The translations under genes were made by a program, and so were the position numbers. The notes under the pieces are model-generated. The model ran no database searches. It worked only from the letters and a program-made list of their open reading frames with translations, and was not told the origin of the DNA. A stretch of 64,000 bases of DNA, taken from assembly GCF_012912005.1 (NCBI RefSeq), contig NZ_JABBEA010000021.1, forward strand, positions 23,248-87,247. Reading direction: 5' to 3'. Below, piece after piece: positions 7,988 through 17,008 of this stretch (the first letter of the stretch is position 1; each line of letters starts with the position of its first letter). The stretch is from Paenibacillus sp. SZ31 (GTDB taxonomy: Bacteria > Bacillota > Bacilli > Paenibacillales > Paenibacillaceae).

Positions 7988-9985
7988 TTGTCCCGAAAAA
8001 ATAGCAAATCGACCTGGTTCAACAAGATGCATAAGAACTTTAAAACGAAGCTGGTGGTGTCCTTTATTGCGTTCTTGGCCATTCCTTCGTTAAGTATTGG
8101 CGTTTTATCGTATAGCAGTGCGAAGGGTGAAGTGGAGAAACAAATTTTACATAGTGCGATGGAAAACGTGAACCTTGCCAGTGCAACCATTGACCTTTCG
8201 ATCAATGCCAAGCGCAATCACATTGAATACTATGCGAGTACACTCGCAGAGGAATTACGTCAAGAAGATGCCGAGGTTCGGGTCGTCAAAGAATTGAAGG
8301 GATATGCTGCGCAGAACACCGATATTATCACTATTGGTGTGGGAACAGAAGCGGGTGTATATCTGATGTCCTCTGATGCGGAGATGCCCAAAGATTACGA
8401 TCCGCGAACGAGACCATGGTATACGGAAGCGATGGGAAATCCGGAACAGGTAATTGTAACAGATCCATACATATCTGCCGAGACGAATGAGATCACAGTC
8501 ACGATTGCCAAGGCACTGAATGACCAATCAGGTGTGGTCCAACTGGATCTCGATCTGTCAAATATCAGTACCTTGGTGAGCGGAATTAAAGTAGGAGAAC
8601 AGGGTTATCTAATTCTGCTGGATGCTAGCGAAAAGTATATCTATCATCCGACGGTACAACCCGGTACAGATGCAACAGAAGATTTTTGGACACAAGTGTA
8701 TACGAATGAATCCGGCAACTTCAACTATACCTTTGATCAGGCTGATAAAGTCATGTATTATGCTACAAATGCATCCACAGGATGGAAGGTCGCTGGCACC
8801 ATGTTCTCTTCTGAAGTAGAGGATGCGGCTGCGCCCATCCTGAATCGAATGATCATCGTCATTGTGTCCTGCCTCGCCGTGGGTATTTTGATTATCTGGC
8901 TGGTCATGCGATCTATCATTAAACCGATCCGTCAGTTAAAGGACCAGGCGATTCAGGTGAGCGAAGGGGATCTAACCCAAACGATTACTTCCACAAGCCA
9001 TGATGAAATTGGTGAACTAAGTGATGCTTTTGGCAAAATGCAGCACAATCTGCGTGTACTGATACAGAATGTGGAGAACAGCGCCAGTCAGGTGGTCATC
9101 TCATCGGATGAAATGACTCAGAGTGCGGAATCAACCAGTGCAGCCAGTGAACAGGTAGCGCGAGCCATTCAGGAAATTGCGAGTGGTGCGGAGAAGCAGA
9201 CCCAAGGTATTGACCATAACCATCAGGCCATGAATGAAATTACGATCGGAATTACACGAATTGCCGAACGTTCCATACAAGTTGCTGATTTGGCGAAACA
9301 TACAACCGTACAAGCGGAAGAAGGCGGCAACACCGTCAAGCAGACGGTGGGTCAGATGCACTCGATTCAAGAAACGGTAGCGCAGACGAATCAGATAATT
9401 CAGGCGTTATATGAACGATCACACCAGATTTCAGCGATCACGGAGTTAATCGGAAGTATAGCCAAGCAGACAAACCTGCTCGCGCTGAATGCATCCATTG
9501 AAGCTGCTCGTGCAGGTACGCATGGGAATGGATTCGCCGTTGTAGCAGCAGAGGTTCGGAAGCTGGCAGAGCAGTCTGGGCAGTCCGTAAGTGAAATTAC
9601 CGTGCTGACTACGGCAGTGCAGGAAGACATGGCTGCTTCCGTTCGCATGATGGAAAAAGTGACCACAGAGGTTGGAGAGGGCATGGAAATCTCCACAGAG
9701 GCGATTCGGAAGTTTGAACGTATTCTGGATAGTATGCGGGAAACGACACCTCAGATTGAAGAGATTGCAGCCACTTCTCAAGAGATCACAGCAGGTGTAC
9801 AGGAGGTATCTGCTGTGTCCAATGAGCTGGCAGGCATTGCTTCAGGCAACGCAGCGGCCTCCGAAGAAGTGGCCGCTTCTTCGGAGGAGCAGTTGGCAGC
9901 AATGGAGCAGATTTCTGCCTCGGCTCGGGGCCTTTCTTCCATGGCTGAAGAGCTGCAACGCCTCATTAGACAGTTTAAATATTAA
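7988..9985 (+). CDS. Methyl-accepting chemotaxis protein with double-Cache sensor
   Basis: Membrane chemoreceptor, 665 residues. Order: TM1 (about 22-44), extracellular double-Cache sensor (about 50-280; the DPRTRPWYTEA motif is typical of dCache_1), TM2 (about 292-312), HAMP (about 313-366), then the cytoplasmic signalling coiled coil. The conserved hairpin tip reads SIAKQTNLLALNASIEAARAG. The dCache DPRTRPWY motif resembles receptors for amino acids, but the ligand cannot be named. TTG start with AGAGGT upstream. It is followed after 83 bases by a lone PAS protein and then a hybrid kinase. Confidence 0.92.
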   Translation: MSRKNSKSTWFNKMHKNFKTKLVVSFIAFLAIPSLSIGVLSYSSAKGEVEKQILHSAMENVNLASATIDLSINAKRNHIEYYASTLAEELRQEDAEVRVVKELKGYAAQNTDIITIGVGTEAGVYLMSSDAEMPKDYDPRTRPWYTEAMGNPEQVIVTDPYISAETNEITVTIAKALNDQSGVVQLDLDLSNISTLVSGIKVGEQGYLILLDASEKYIYHPTVQPGTDATEDFWTQVYTNESGNFNYTFDQADKVMYYATNASTGWKVAGTMFSSEVEDAAAPILNRMIIVIVSCLAVGILIIWLVMRSIIKPIRQLKDQAIQVSEGDLTQTITSTSHDEIGELSDAFGKMQHNLRVLIQNVENSASQVVISSDEMTQSAESTSAASEQVARAIQEIASGAEKQTQGIDHNHQAMNEITIGITRIAERSIQVADLAKHTTVQAEEGGNTVKQTVGQMHSIQETVAQTNQIIQALYERSHQISAITELIGSIAKQTNLLALNASIEAARAGTHGNGFAVVAAEVRKLAEQSGQSVSEITVLTTAVQEDMAASVRMMEKVTTEVGEGMEISTEAIRKFERILDSMRETTPQIEEIAATSQEITAGVQEVSAVSNELAGIASGNAAASEEVAASSEEQLAAMEQISASARGLSSMAEELQRLIRQFKY

Positions 9986-10068
9986 ACGGGTATGCAGCAG
10001 TAGCAGGACCAGAGAGTATCATACAGGAACGGCATCACATCATGTTTCATCAGAGGGAGTGGATAACC

Positions 10069-10374
10069 ATGCAACTAGAACTCAGAGCCTTCTTACTGCT
10101 AATGGATGCGGTTATGATTACAGATGAGGATGGTGTGATCCTTGATGTGAATTCCGTTTATGTCACCAAAACGGGATTCTCACGGGAGCACACGGTAGGT
10201 CAGCCTGCCCGATTGCTAATGGATACCCAGTGGAGAGGGAACCAGACCTGGTCTGGCGTTGCCAAACTGATGAAGGCTAATCAGGAAGTGTGGGATGCCC
10301 AAGTCACGATTACATCGGTAAATTTGGATGATTCTCTCTTTTATATCAGCATATTTAATGATGAACTTTCATGA
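10069..10374 (+). CDS. Small stand-alone PAS-domain protein
   Basis: 101 residues consisting of essentially one PAS domain: VMITDEDGVILDVNSVYVTKTGFSREH is split here as MITDEDGVILDVN followed by TGFSREHTVGQPARLL, the classic PAS start and F-helix. No output domain is attached. The ATG at 10069 has an AGAGGGAGTGG site; the frame extends to an ATG at 10042 without one. Lying between a chemoreceptor and a hybrid histidine kinase, it may be a diffusible sensor module or the remainder of a longer sensor. No cofactor-binding residue could be assigned. Confidence 0.7.
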   Translation: MQLELRAFLLLMDAVMITDEDGVILDVNSVYVTKTGFSREHTVGQPARLLMDTQWRGNQTWSGVAKLMKANQEVWDAQVTITSVNLDDSLFYISIFNDELS

Positions 10375-10553
10375 GAAAAAAACGTTATCTAGCGATAAGT
10401 GTATGTTAGCTGAAAGGTTCTGTTATTTTCAAAAAAATGGTCCATATCGTCGATTGAATAAGGGAGCCTGGCATACTATGATTTGTATACTGGGGAACTG
10501 CGATCGTGAATCCGGCAACATTCATTGAATGCATGAATTCCTGAATTCGTATT

Positions 10554-13500
10554 GTGGACGGTGACCATTTGCTACGCGATCTTGTATTAAATTTTACGCT
10601 GATTTTGATCTTTGTTTTCCTGATTCATCACTATCTGAACCAAACAAATGCTACGCGAACATCTTCCATCACGACTCGGATTATTATTGGCATTGCACTG
10701 AGCATGTTGGGTACAGCGTTATATTATTTCTCCATTGTACTAAGTGATGGGACCATGTTGAATTTCCGGGCAAGTGTGTATCTGCTCGCCGCTTATTTTG
10801 GTGGAAGTGGCTCCGCAATCGTTACTTTTGTATTCATGTGGATTTTTCGGATTAATATGGGGCGTAATCCCTTGTTGGAGAATTGGCAGTATGCGTTGAC
10901 AGAGTTGTTATTTGTTGTAGCTATATGCCTGATCTTCAAGTATGTCAGGGGATATATGCAGAAGTGGTTGTCCGGAGCGTTGCTGCTGATTACTGTGTAT
11001 GAGTTAATTGTGGTAAAGACATATTCGCCTTCTTTATCCATTTTGGGGATGATTCTGCTTTTTCAATGTATTTGCTTTTTGGCGATTGTACTATGCCTGT
11101 ACTATCTGAACCAAAATCATCGATACAGGCGATTGGTCATTCAAAGGGATGGGGAAATGCTGGAGATGCTTCGTATGCAGCCCGGGTTTACGTTTAAAAT
11201 CCATAAACAGAACGGAAAATTCGAATATCTTCTACTTGAAGGAGAGATGCTCTCCCGGCTGGGCTTGGATATGAGTAGTCTGAAGCAAGATTACACATTG
11301 GGCACGTTGAACATTTTACCTCAGGAGAAGGTAGAGTTTCTGCGAAAGCAGTTTAACCGGGCCTGGGAAGGGGAATCTTTTTTTTACGAGATTGAGCATG
11401 AAGGTTACTATTCACTGGTGAAAGTTCGGCCTTTGCGAGAAGATGGTGTGGTGAAGTATGTCATGGGATATGGACTTGATATTACGGAGCACAGAGCAGT
11501 TAAACGAAGAATTCAAGAGAGTGAAGAGCGATATCGAACACTTGAGCGAGTGTCGGCAGACTGGTTTGTCGGTTTGGATAGCAACAGGTGTATTGTGTCG
11601 GTTAATCAGAAATTTCTGGATGTTCTCGGTCTCGACAGGCATGAAGTGATCGGACATCAGCTTGAAGAATTGTTGTTCATTGAGCAGTCGGAGAACTGGT
11701 TGTTCATTTTCCAAAAAGCCTTACACCACAATATAGTCCAGGAGATGGAACTGAGTTTTATTGTTGGAGAAGGTCATGAGCAGCATGTTCGGGTTCATCT
11801 ATATCCGGATAAAGCGCTTAACTCAAGTGAGAAAATTAAGGCAGTTATTCATGATATTTCGGATCAGTATAAACGTGTTAAGGCCGACAAAGCCAGCCAG
11901 GCGAAAAGTGAGTTTCTTGCCTTCATGAGTCACGAGATTCGCACCCCACTGAGCGGCATTATCAGCTTTTCGTTGTTGCTTCAACGGACAGATCTATCCC
12001 CACAGCAATTGGATTATTTAAGTAAAATCAACGCGTCCTCCCAAACCATGCTTACCCTGGTGAATGATATTCTTGATTTTTCGAAAATTGAGGCAGGCAA
12101 GCTGACTTTGGAGAAGGTTTCTTTTTCACCAGAGGATGTATTCAAGCGTGTGGCTGATCAGATCGGTGTGGCTATCGGGCACAAAGACATCGAAGTGATC
12201 TTTACAACCGATTCCGATCTGCCGTTAACGGTTATTGGTGATCCGTTCCGACTTGAACAGGCGTTATTGAATCTGCTGAGTAATGCGATTAAATTTACGG
12301 AGCATGGATATGTAACATTGCGGGCAGAGGTGCTTTCTTTGGAAGCGGAACAAGTTCAAGTCCGTTTTGAGGTAGAGGATACGGGGATTGGCATCTCACC
12401 TGAACAAATGGAACGGCTTTTTGTCCCGTTTACTCAAGCGGAACCTTCGACGTATCGAACATATGGTGGTTCTGGACTTGGGCTGGTGATCTGTTATCTT
12501 CTGGTGACCTCCTTGGGAGGAAACTTGCATGTGGATAGTGTGCTGGGAGAGTACAGTCTGTTTTCATTTGACTTGATATTTGAACTTGCAGATACGGAAG
12601 AAGAGAGTTCCTTTCTGCAAACATTCCCTTTGCTCTATTGTGTGAATGATGTGGTTATCATTGAAGAGGATGAACGGATGGGCGAAAGTCTGAAGCAGAT
12701 GCTCTACTCATTCGGAATGAAGCCGACAGTGTATCCTTCCTTGAGCCATATGATAGAGAGCGATTGGTGTGTATCTCATGCAGATGGGGCAAGTTCCCTG
12801 TTAATGATGATGGATATGGATGCAGAGGACACCATCAACGGGTCGTCATGGGACAAATTCATGAAGCGATTGAATCGAACCAAATTTCAAATGGTGGGTT
12901 ATACCCATGCCTTTAGTGATAATGCCTTGTGGAGTGAGGAGAGGTCCTTCCGCCCGGATATGATGATGATCAAACCGATTACACGTCTGGGGTTGTTCGA
13001 AGTGTTACTTGCACTTCAGGGTGAAGGGCCACTGGAGAACCATCGGAGGGTAGAAGGCGAAGAACCCTATTTGCTCAAATCCAAAGGGCATATTCTGATC
13101 GCTGAGGACCAAGAAATCAATCAACTGGTTATTCGAGCGATGCTGGAACATATGGGATTCGAGGTGACGCTGGCAGACAGTGGCACAGAGGTTTTGAAGA
13201 AATTGGGCGAACAAACATGGGAATTGATTCTGATGGATATGTATATGCCCGAAATGAATGGAATTGATGCAACGCGACACATTCGCAAGATGAGGCAATA
13301 TGATCGTACGCCCATTATCGCGCTAACAGCGAATAGTCTGCAAATAGATCATGAGACTTGCTTTGAGGTTGGCATGAATGCCATCTTGACCAAGCCGATT
13401 CATGAACAACAGATGGCAGATACATTGGAAACATGGATTGATGTGAGAGGCATACGAGAGATCAGTGGAATTGATGCAGATAAGGCGATTAGGCAGATGG

Positions 13501-13793
13501 ACGGCAAGCCGCATATTCTGCAATATGCGCTCACGAAATTCAGAATAGAATATGGCTCGTTTCAGAAAAAACTGACGATTCAGCTTCAGCAGCAGCAGAT
13601 TGCTGCTGTGATCCGCAACGTTCATTCACTCCGTGGCGTAGCTGCCAATCTGCATGCAGTGGACCTGTTACGTCCGGTTCTTCAACTGGAATCGCTCTTG
13701 TCCCGTCCGTTATTCGAAGAAGAGGAATTGAATTTGGTATTGGAGAAGGTACAACAGGAGATTGATAAAATTACCGAGTCTCTGCCATGGTGA
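10554..13793 (+). CDS. Hybrid sensor histidine kinase with receiver and HPt domains
   Basis: 1079-residue membrane phosphorelay protein. Order: 5TM-LYT-like membrane sensor with about six helices (5-210), PAS-like regions (about 220-310 and 325-440), HisKA with phosphoacceptor His460 in FMSHEIRTPLSG, HATPase with N-box NLLSNAIKF, DTGIGIS and GSGLGL, and a degenerate receiver-like stretch (about 690-810). A true receiver follows, with Asp895 in LMDMYMPEMNG and Lys in TKP, then a C-terminal HPt with His1024 in VHSLRGVAANL. This is the BarA/ArcB type, so phosphate can pass His-Asp-His to a separate regulator. The GTG start lacks a clear ribosome binding site. The facing OmpR-type gene is a possible but unproven partner. 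Confidence 0.88.
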   Translation: MDGDHLLRDLVLNFTLILIFVFLIHHYLNQTNATRTSSITTRIIIGIALSMLGTALYYFSIVLSDGTMLNFRASVYLLAAYFGGSGSAIVTFVFMWIFRINMGRNPLLENWQYALTELLFVVAICLIFKYVRGYMQKWLSGALLLITVYELIVVKTYSPSLSILGMILLFQCICFLAIVLCLYYLNQNHRYRRLVIQRDGEMLEMLRMQPGFTFKIHKQNGKFEYLLLEGEMLSRLGLDMSSLKQDYTLGTLNILPQEKVEFLRKQFNRAWEGESFFYEIEHEGYYSLVKVRPLREDGVVKYVMGYGLDITEHRAVKRRIQESEERYRTLERVSADWFVGLDSNRCIVSVNQKFLDVLGLDRHEVIGHQLEELLFIEQSENWLFIFQKALHHNIVQEMELSFIVGEGHEQHVRVHLYPDKALNSSEKIKAVIHDISDQYKRVKADKASQAKSEFLAFMSHEIRTPLSGIISFSLLLQRTDLSPQQLDYLSKINASSQTMLTLVNDILDFSKIEAGKLTLEKVSFSPEDVFKRVADQIGVAIGHKDIEVIFTTDSDLPLTVIGDPFRLEQALLNLLSNAIKFTEHGYVTLRAEVLSLEAEQVQVRFEVEDTGIGISPEQMERLFVPFTQAEPSTYRTYGGSGLGLVICYLLVTSLGGNLHVDSVLGEYSLFSFDLIFELADTEEESSFLQTFPLLYCVNDVVIIEEDERMGESLKQMLYSFGMKPTVYPSLSHMIESDWCVSHADGASSLLMMMDMDAEDTINGSSWDKFMKRLNRTKFQMVGYTHAFSDNALWSEERSFRPDMMMIKPITRLGLFEVLLALQGEGPLENHRRVEGEEPYLLKSKGHILIAEDQEINQLVIRAMLEHMGFEVTLADSGTEVLKKLGEQTWELILMDMYMPEMNGIDATRHIRKMRQYDRTPIIALTANSLQIDHETCFEVGMNAILTKPIHEQQMADTLETWIDVRGIREISGIDADKAIRQMDGKPHILQYALTKFRIEYGSFQKKLTIQLQQQQIAAVIRNVHSLRGVAANLHAVDLLRPVLQLESLLSRPLFEEEELNLVLEKVQQEIDKITESLPW

Positions 13794-13818
13794 CCAAGCT
13801 GAATGAAGCTGTGTTGTG

Positions 13819-14493
13819 TTAAGGTGTGAACTTATATCCGACCCCCCAGATGGTTTGAATAAATTGGGGGTTTTTCGGGTTGTCCTCAATTTTTTTGCGA
13901 AGCTTGGTAATGTGTACATCTATGGTGCGATCATTAATGTAGGCATCAATACCACGAATGGCTTCAATTAGGGCATAACGACTGTAGACTTTGCCGGGAT
14001 TGAGGACAAACAGCTTCATGATCTCAAATTCGGAAAACGTCATTTCGACTCGCTGGTTATCCAATAGTACGGTCCTTCGGGCCAGGTCCAGAGATATTCC
14101 GGTTTCCTGTTCAGTAACAATAGGATTGTTCAATATGGAGTAGCGACGTAATACAGCCTCAATACGTGCCTTCAGTTCCTGCATGCTGAAAGGTTTGCAT
14201 ACATAGTCATCAGCCCCATCGGTTAACGATCGAATCCGCTCCGCAACTTCGGTTAACGAAGAGATGACGATAATGGGAATGGCCGTATGTTGGCGCATGA
14301 GAGAACAAGGATTCTTATCTCCGGAATCAGGGAGCATCAAGTCAAGAAGCAGGATATCAGGCCGCGCTTGAAGCTGTAGAAGACCATCTCTTGCGTTATC
14401 GACACGGATAACATCATACCCTTCACCTTGTAAATACAGGGATAATGTATCACCTAACATGTTGTCGTCCTCTATGATAAGCACTTTGGTCAT
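13819..14493 (-). CDS. OmpR/PhoB-type response regulator
   Basis: 224-residue DNA-binding regulator. Receiver domain (1-118) starts TKVLIIEDDNMLGD with the acidic pocket, phosphoacceptor Asp in LLLDLMLPDSG, Thr/Ser switch region IVISSL and the conserved Lys in VCKPF. The winged-helix output domain (about 128-222) ends with the recognition helix and wing RTIDVHITKLRKKI and WGVGYKF. The ATG at 14493 has AAGGA seven bases upstream; the frame extends 21 bases further without support. It converges with the hybrid kinase gene (25 bases between stops) and has no kinase of its own in the same direction. Confidence 0.92.
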   Translation of the reverse strand: MTKVLIIEDDNMLGDTLSLYLQGEGYDVIRVDNARDGLLQLQARPDILLLDLMLPDSGDKNPCSLMRQHTAIPIIVISSLTEVAERIRSLTDGADDYVCKPFSMQELKARIEAVLRRYSILNNPIVTEQETGISLDLARRTVLLDNQRVEMTFSEFEIMKLFVLNPGKVYSRYALIEAIRGIDAYINDRTIDVHITKLRKKIEDNPKNPQFIQTIWGVGYKFTP

Positions 14494-14662
14494 GATATTC
14501 CTTTCTGAATCCACTTCGTGTAGAAGAACTAAGATCCATGGGTTAGCTTAATATCCCTGATAATGTATACCCTGATAATTAGAACATGCAACAGGAGGAG
14601 GTCAAGATTCCAACATGACTCGCCAAGAAGGGGGAGGCTCCGATTCATTACTTGCCAAGATA

Positions 14663-15508
14663 TCAGTTAGCTTCACGCTCGATCAGGCGCATCAGTTTGC
14701 GCTCGGTAGCGGTGTCTGGTGCCGGCGTGTATACACTGCATCGCAGATCGGAGCTGCCTTGAACCTGCAACGAAGTCAGATCAAACAACATTTTGCCTGC
14801 TTTGGAATGTCTGAATTCGATTAACACATCCGGGGCACTGCTGACACTGCTTTGTTTCCAGAGGGTATGAAAATCGGGATGTCTGTTCATCATGTCATCC
14901 AGAAATAAATTATACCATTCATCATCGACATACTGACCATAATAAGCACGAAAAATCGCCAGAAATCCGCTAACAAAATCCTCCCAGTTCACTGCGAGCC
15001 TGCGAAATTCCTTTCGATCAAATAACAGACTGATCATATTCCGCTGTTCGGGGAGAATCTGTTCAAAATCCATAAAAACATGACGGGCTGCATCATTCCA
15101 GCCTACAATGTAACAGCGCCGATCCGAGATCACGGTAGGACAGTGGTGAAGCTCTTGCAAGATTTTCTGCAGGGAAGGGTGAAGTTGAATAGGTTCTTCT
15201 TCCAGCGTGGGCAGCTCCGAGTGATGTTCCATAGCGAGCGAAAACAGATATTTTCGTTCATCCGCAGTAAGCCTTAGTGCTGAAGCAATGTTATCCAACA
15301 CGGAATGGGATACCTGAATATCCCGACCCTGCTCAAGCCAGGTATACCACGTTGTACTTACTCCTGCCAGTTGGGAGACTTCTTCTCTCCTCAGCCCAGG
15401 CGTTCTGCGCCGACTTCCGGTGGGTAAACCGACCGATTCGGGTGAAATTTTGGAACGCTGTGTTTTCAGAAAAGTGGACAGGGCTTGTAGCCTGACATCG
15501 TAGTTCAA
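14663..15508 (-). CDS. MmyB-like helix-turn-helix transcriptional regulator
   Basis: 281 residues from the TTG at 15508, which has AAGGTGAT upstream. N-terminal XRE helix-turn-helix with the hallmark LRREEVSQLAGVSTTWYTWLEQGR, read here as RREEVSQLAGVS then WYTWLEQGR. The C-terminal MmyB-type ligand-binding domain (about 105-280) includes VGWNDAARHVF and the HPDFHTLW-type motif. Family members often repress a neighbouring divergent oxidoreductase or lipid gene and are thought to bind fatty-acid-like ligands. The open frame extends to 15625, but an excellent promoter inside that extension rules it out. Divergent from the fabF-like gene, which is the likely target. Confidence 0.87.
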   Translation of the reverse strand: MNYDVRLQALSTFLKTQRSKISPESVGLPTGSRRRTPGLRREEVSQLAGVSTTWYTWLEQGRDIQVSHSVLDNIASALRLTADERKYLFSLAMEHHSELPTLEEEPIQLHPSLQKILQELHHCPTVISDRRCYIVGWNDAARHVFMDFEQILPEQRNMISLLFDRKEFRRLAVNWEDFVSGFLAIFRAYYGQYVDDEWYNLFLDDMMNRHPDFHTLWKQSSVSSAPDVLIEFRHSKAGKMLFDLTSLQVQGSSDLRCSVYTPAPDTATERKLMRLIEREAN

Positions 15509-15542
15509 TCCATCACCTTCGATCCTCGTTATCATGGTAGTC

Positions 15543-15571
15543 ATTATACTATTATAATTGACAACTTGTAA
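15543..15571 (-). promoter_or_regulatory. Promoter of the MmyB-like regulator
   Basis: On the minus strand TTACAA (15566-15571), 17-base spacer, TATAAT (15543-15548). The start site would fall near 15536, so translation from the upstream in-frame ATG at 15544 is not possible and the TTG at 15508 is favoured. Confidence 0.75.
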
Positions 15572-15588
15572 TAGGATATTCGAAAGTG

Positions 15589-15599
15589 CACTATTAGTG
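15589..15599. promoter_or_regulatory. Small palindrome in the regulator-fabF intergenic region
   Basis: CACTA-T-TAGTG, a perfect 5-bp inverted repeat between the two divergent genes. Candidate operator for the MmyB-like regulator, but short enough to be chance. Confidence 0.3.
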
Positions 15600-15646
15600 G
15601 CAGAGCGTAAGAGTAAGGTAGACAACAGCGCTGAAGGAGGATGGAC

Positions 15647-16885
15647 ATGGAACGAGTCGTGATTACAGGAATGGGAGTCATCTCTCCTTTGGGAAATGAT
15701 GTAGATACATTCTGGAATGGATTAATTGAGGGTAGATCCGGGGTATCGCCTATAGAGCATTTTGATACAGCTTTGTACAAAACCAGAATCGCTGGCGTGG
15801 TCCGTGACTTTGATGGTGAAGAGCGTTTTGGACGCAAGGAAGCAAGGCGCATGGACCGATTCGTTCAATTTGCTGTTGCTGCTGCGGATCAGGCTGTATC
15901 GCAATCGGGTCTCGTGATGGAGGAACTGGATCGCGAACGCGTAGGTGTATATATTGGTTCAGGCATAGGCGGCATCCAGACATTGATGGAACAAGGCAAG
16001 GTCCTGTCCGATCGGGGACCTGCGCGAGTTAGCCCAACACTGGTACCGATGATGATATCCAATATGGCTGCGGCTATGGTCAGTATGAGGTTCGGTTGCT
16101 GGGGGCCAACATTGTCTCCAGTAACGGCTTGTTCCATTGGCAATACATCCATTGGAGAGGCTTTCCGGCTTATCCGACATGGTGGAGCCGATGTCATTAT
16201 TGCTGGAGGAACAGAAGCAGCTGTAACCGAAGTGTCACTGGCAAGCTTTGGTAATGCGACAGCGTTGTCTACACGAAATGAAGCGTTCCAAGCAGCCAGC
16301 CGTCCATTTGATGCAGGGAGAGACGGTTTTGTCATGGCGGAGGGCGCCGGAATTCTGGTCGTGGAATCACTGTCTCATGCTCTGGCAAGAGGGGCGAATA
16401 TTCTTGCCGAAGTGATTGGATATGGTGCCAGTTCAGATGCGTATCATATGGTAGCTACCCATCCGGAAGGGCGGGGTGCATATCTGGCGATGAAAGCATC
16501 ACTCAAAGAGGCTCAGATTGGACCTGAAGACATTGATGTGATTAACGCTCATGCCACCAGTACGGAGGCGGGTGATCTGTCTGAGACGAAAGCCATTAAA
16601 CAACTTTTCGGAACAGCTGCCTATGACATTCCGATTACGGCGAATAAATCTATGACGGGGCATATGCTTGGTGCAGCAGGTGGTGCGGAGGCGATCTCAC
16701 TTATTCAAAGTCTGCGGCATGGCATCATTCCTCCAACTATTAATCAAGAGCAGAAGGACCCCGAATGTGATCTGGATTACGTGCCCAACGAGGCAAGAGA
16801 AGCAGAGCTGCGGATTGGTATGTCTAATTCCTTTGGCTTCGGTGGACATAATGCCGTTATTGTTCTTCAAAAATACCCATCTTAA
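15647..16885 (+). CDS. fabF: Beta-ketoacyl-ACP synthase II (FabF family)
   Basis: Condensing enzyme that extends acyl-ACP with malonyl-ACP in the cytoplasm. 412 residues, as in E. coli FabF. The catalytic triad is present: Cys162 (TACSIG), His302 (INAHATSTEAGD) and His339 (KSMTGHMLGAAG), with the C-terminal SNSFGFGGHN loop. The context around Cys162 (VTACSIGNTSIG) differs from the common TACATGAHAIG, so substrate choice may differ. AAGGAGG (15634-15640) abuts the ATG at 15641, so the ATG at 15647 is chosen. It stands alone rather than with fabD/fabG/acpP, so it is probably an accessory copy under control of the divergent MmyB-like regulator. Confidence 0.9.
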   Translation: MERVVITGMGVISPLGNDVDTFWNGLIEGRSGVSPIEHFDTALYKTRIAGVVRDFDGEERFGRKEARRMDRFVQFAVAAADQAVSQSGLVMEELDRERVGVYIGSGIGGIQTLMEQGKVLSDRGPARVSPTLVPMMISNMAAAMVSMRFGCWGPTLSPVTACSIGNTSIGEAFRLIRHGGADVIIAGGTEAAVTEVSLASFGNATALSTRNEAFQAASRPFDAGRDGFVMAEGAGILVVESLSHALARGANILAEVIGYGASSDAYHMVATHPEGRGAYLAMKASLKEAQIGPEDIDVINAHATSTEAGDLSETKAIKQLFGTAAYDIPITANKSMTGHMLGAAGGAEAISLIQSLRHGIIPPTINQEQKDPECDLDYVPNEAREAELRIGMSNSFGFGGHNAVIVLQKYPS

Positions 16886-16909
16886 GCCAAAAAACAGCCT
16901 TAAGTAGAA

Positions 16910-16943
16910 AGAACAGCGTAGCCCCATCGGGCTGCGCTGTTCT
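16910..16943. terminator. Hairpin terminator between fabF and narK
   Basis: 15-bp stem (16910-16924 with 16929-16943, one G-T pair, CATC loop). The minus-strand side is followed by a T-rich stretch, the plus-strand side is not, so it mainly serves narK and may act in both directions. A second weak hairpin (AACCAC-CCGA-GTGGTT) lies near 16985-17000. Confidence 0.65.
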
Positions 16944-17008
16944 AGGGTTAATCCAGGGTCATCTACAACCACCGCACCATTGGTTAACCACCCGAGTGGT
17001 TGTACGCC

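Noticed and set aside
14615..14824. 69-codon open frame on the plus strand
   Set aside because: Lies wholly inside the well-supported MmyB-like regulator on the other strand and lacks a ribosome binding site.
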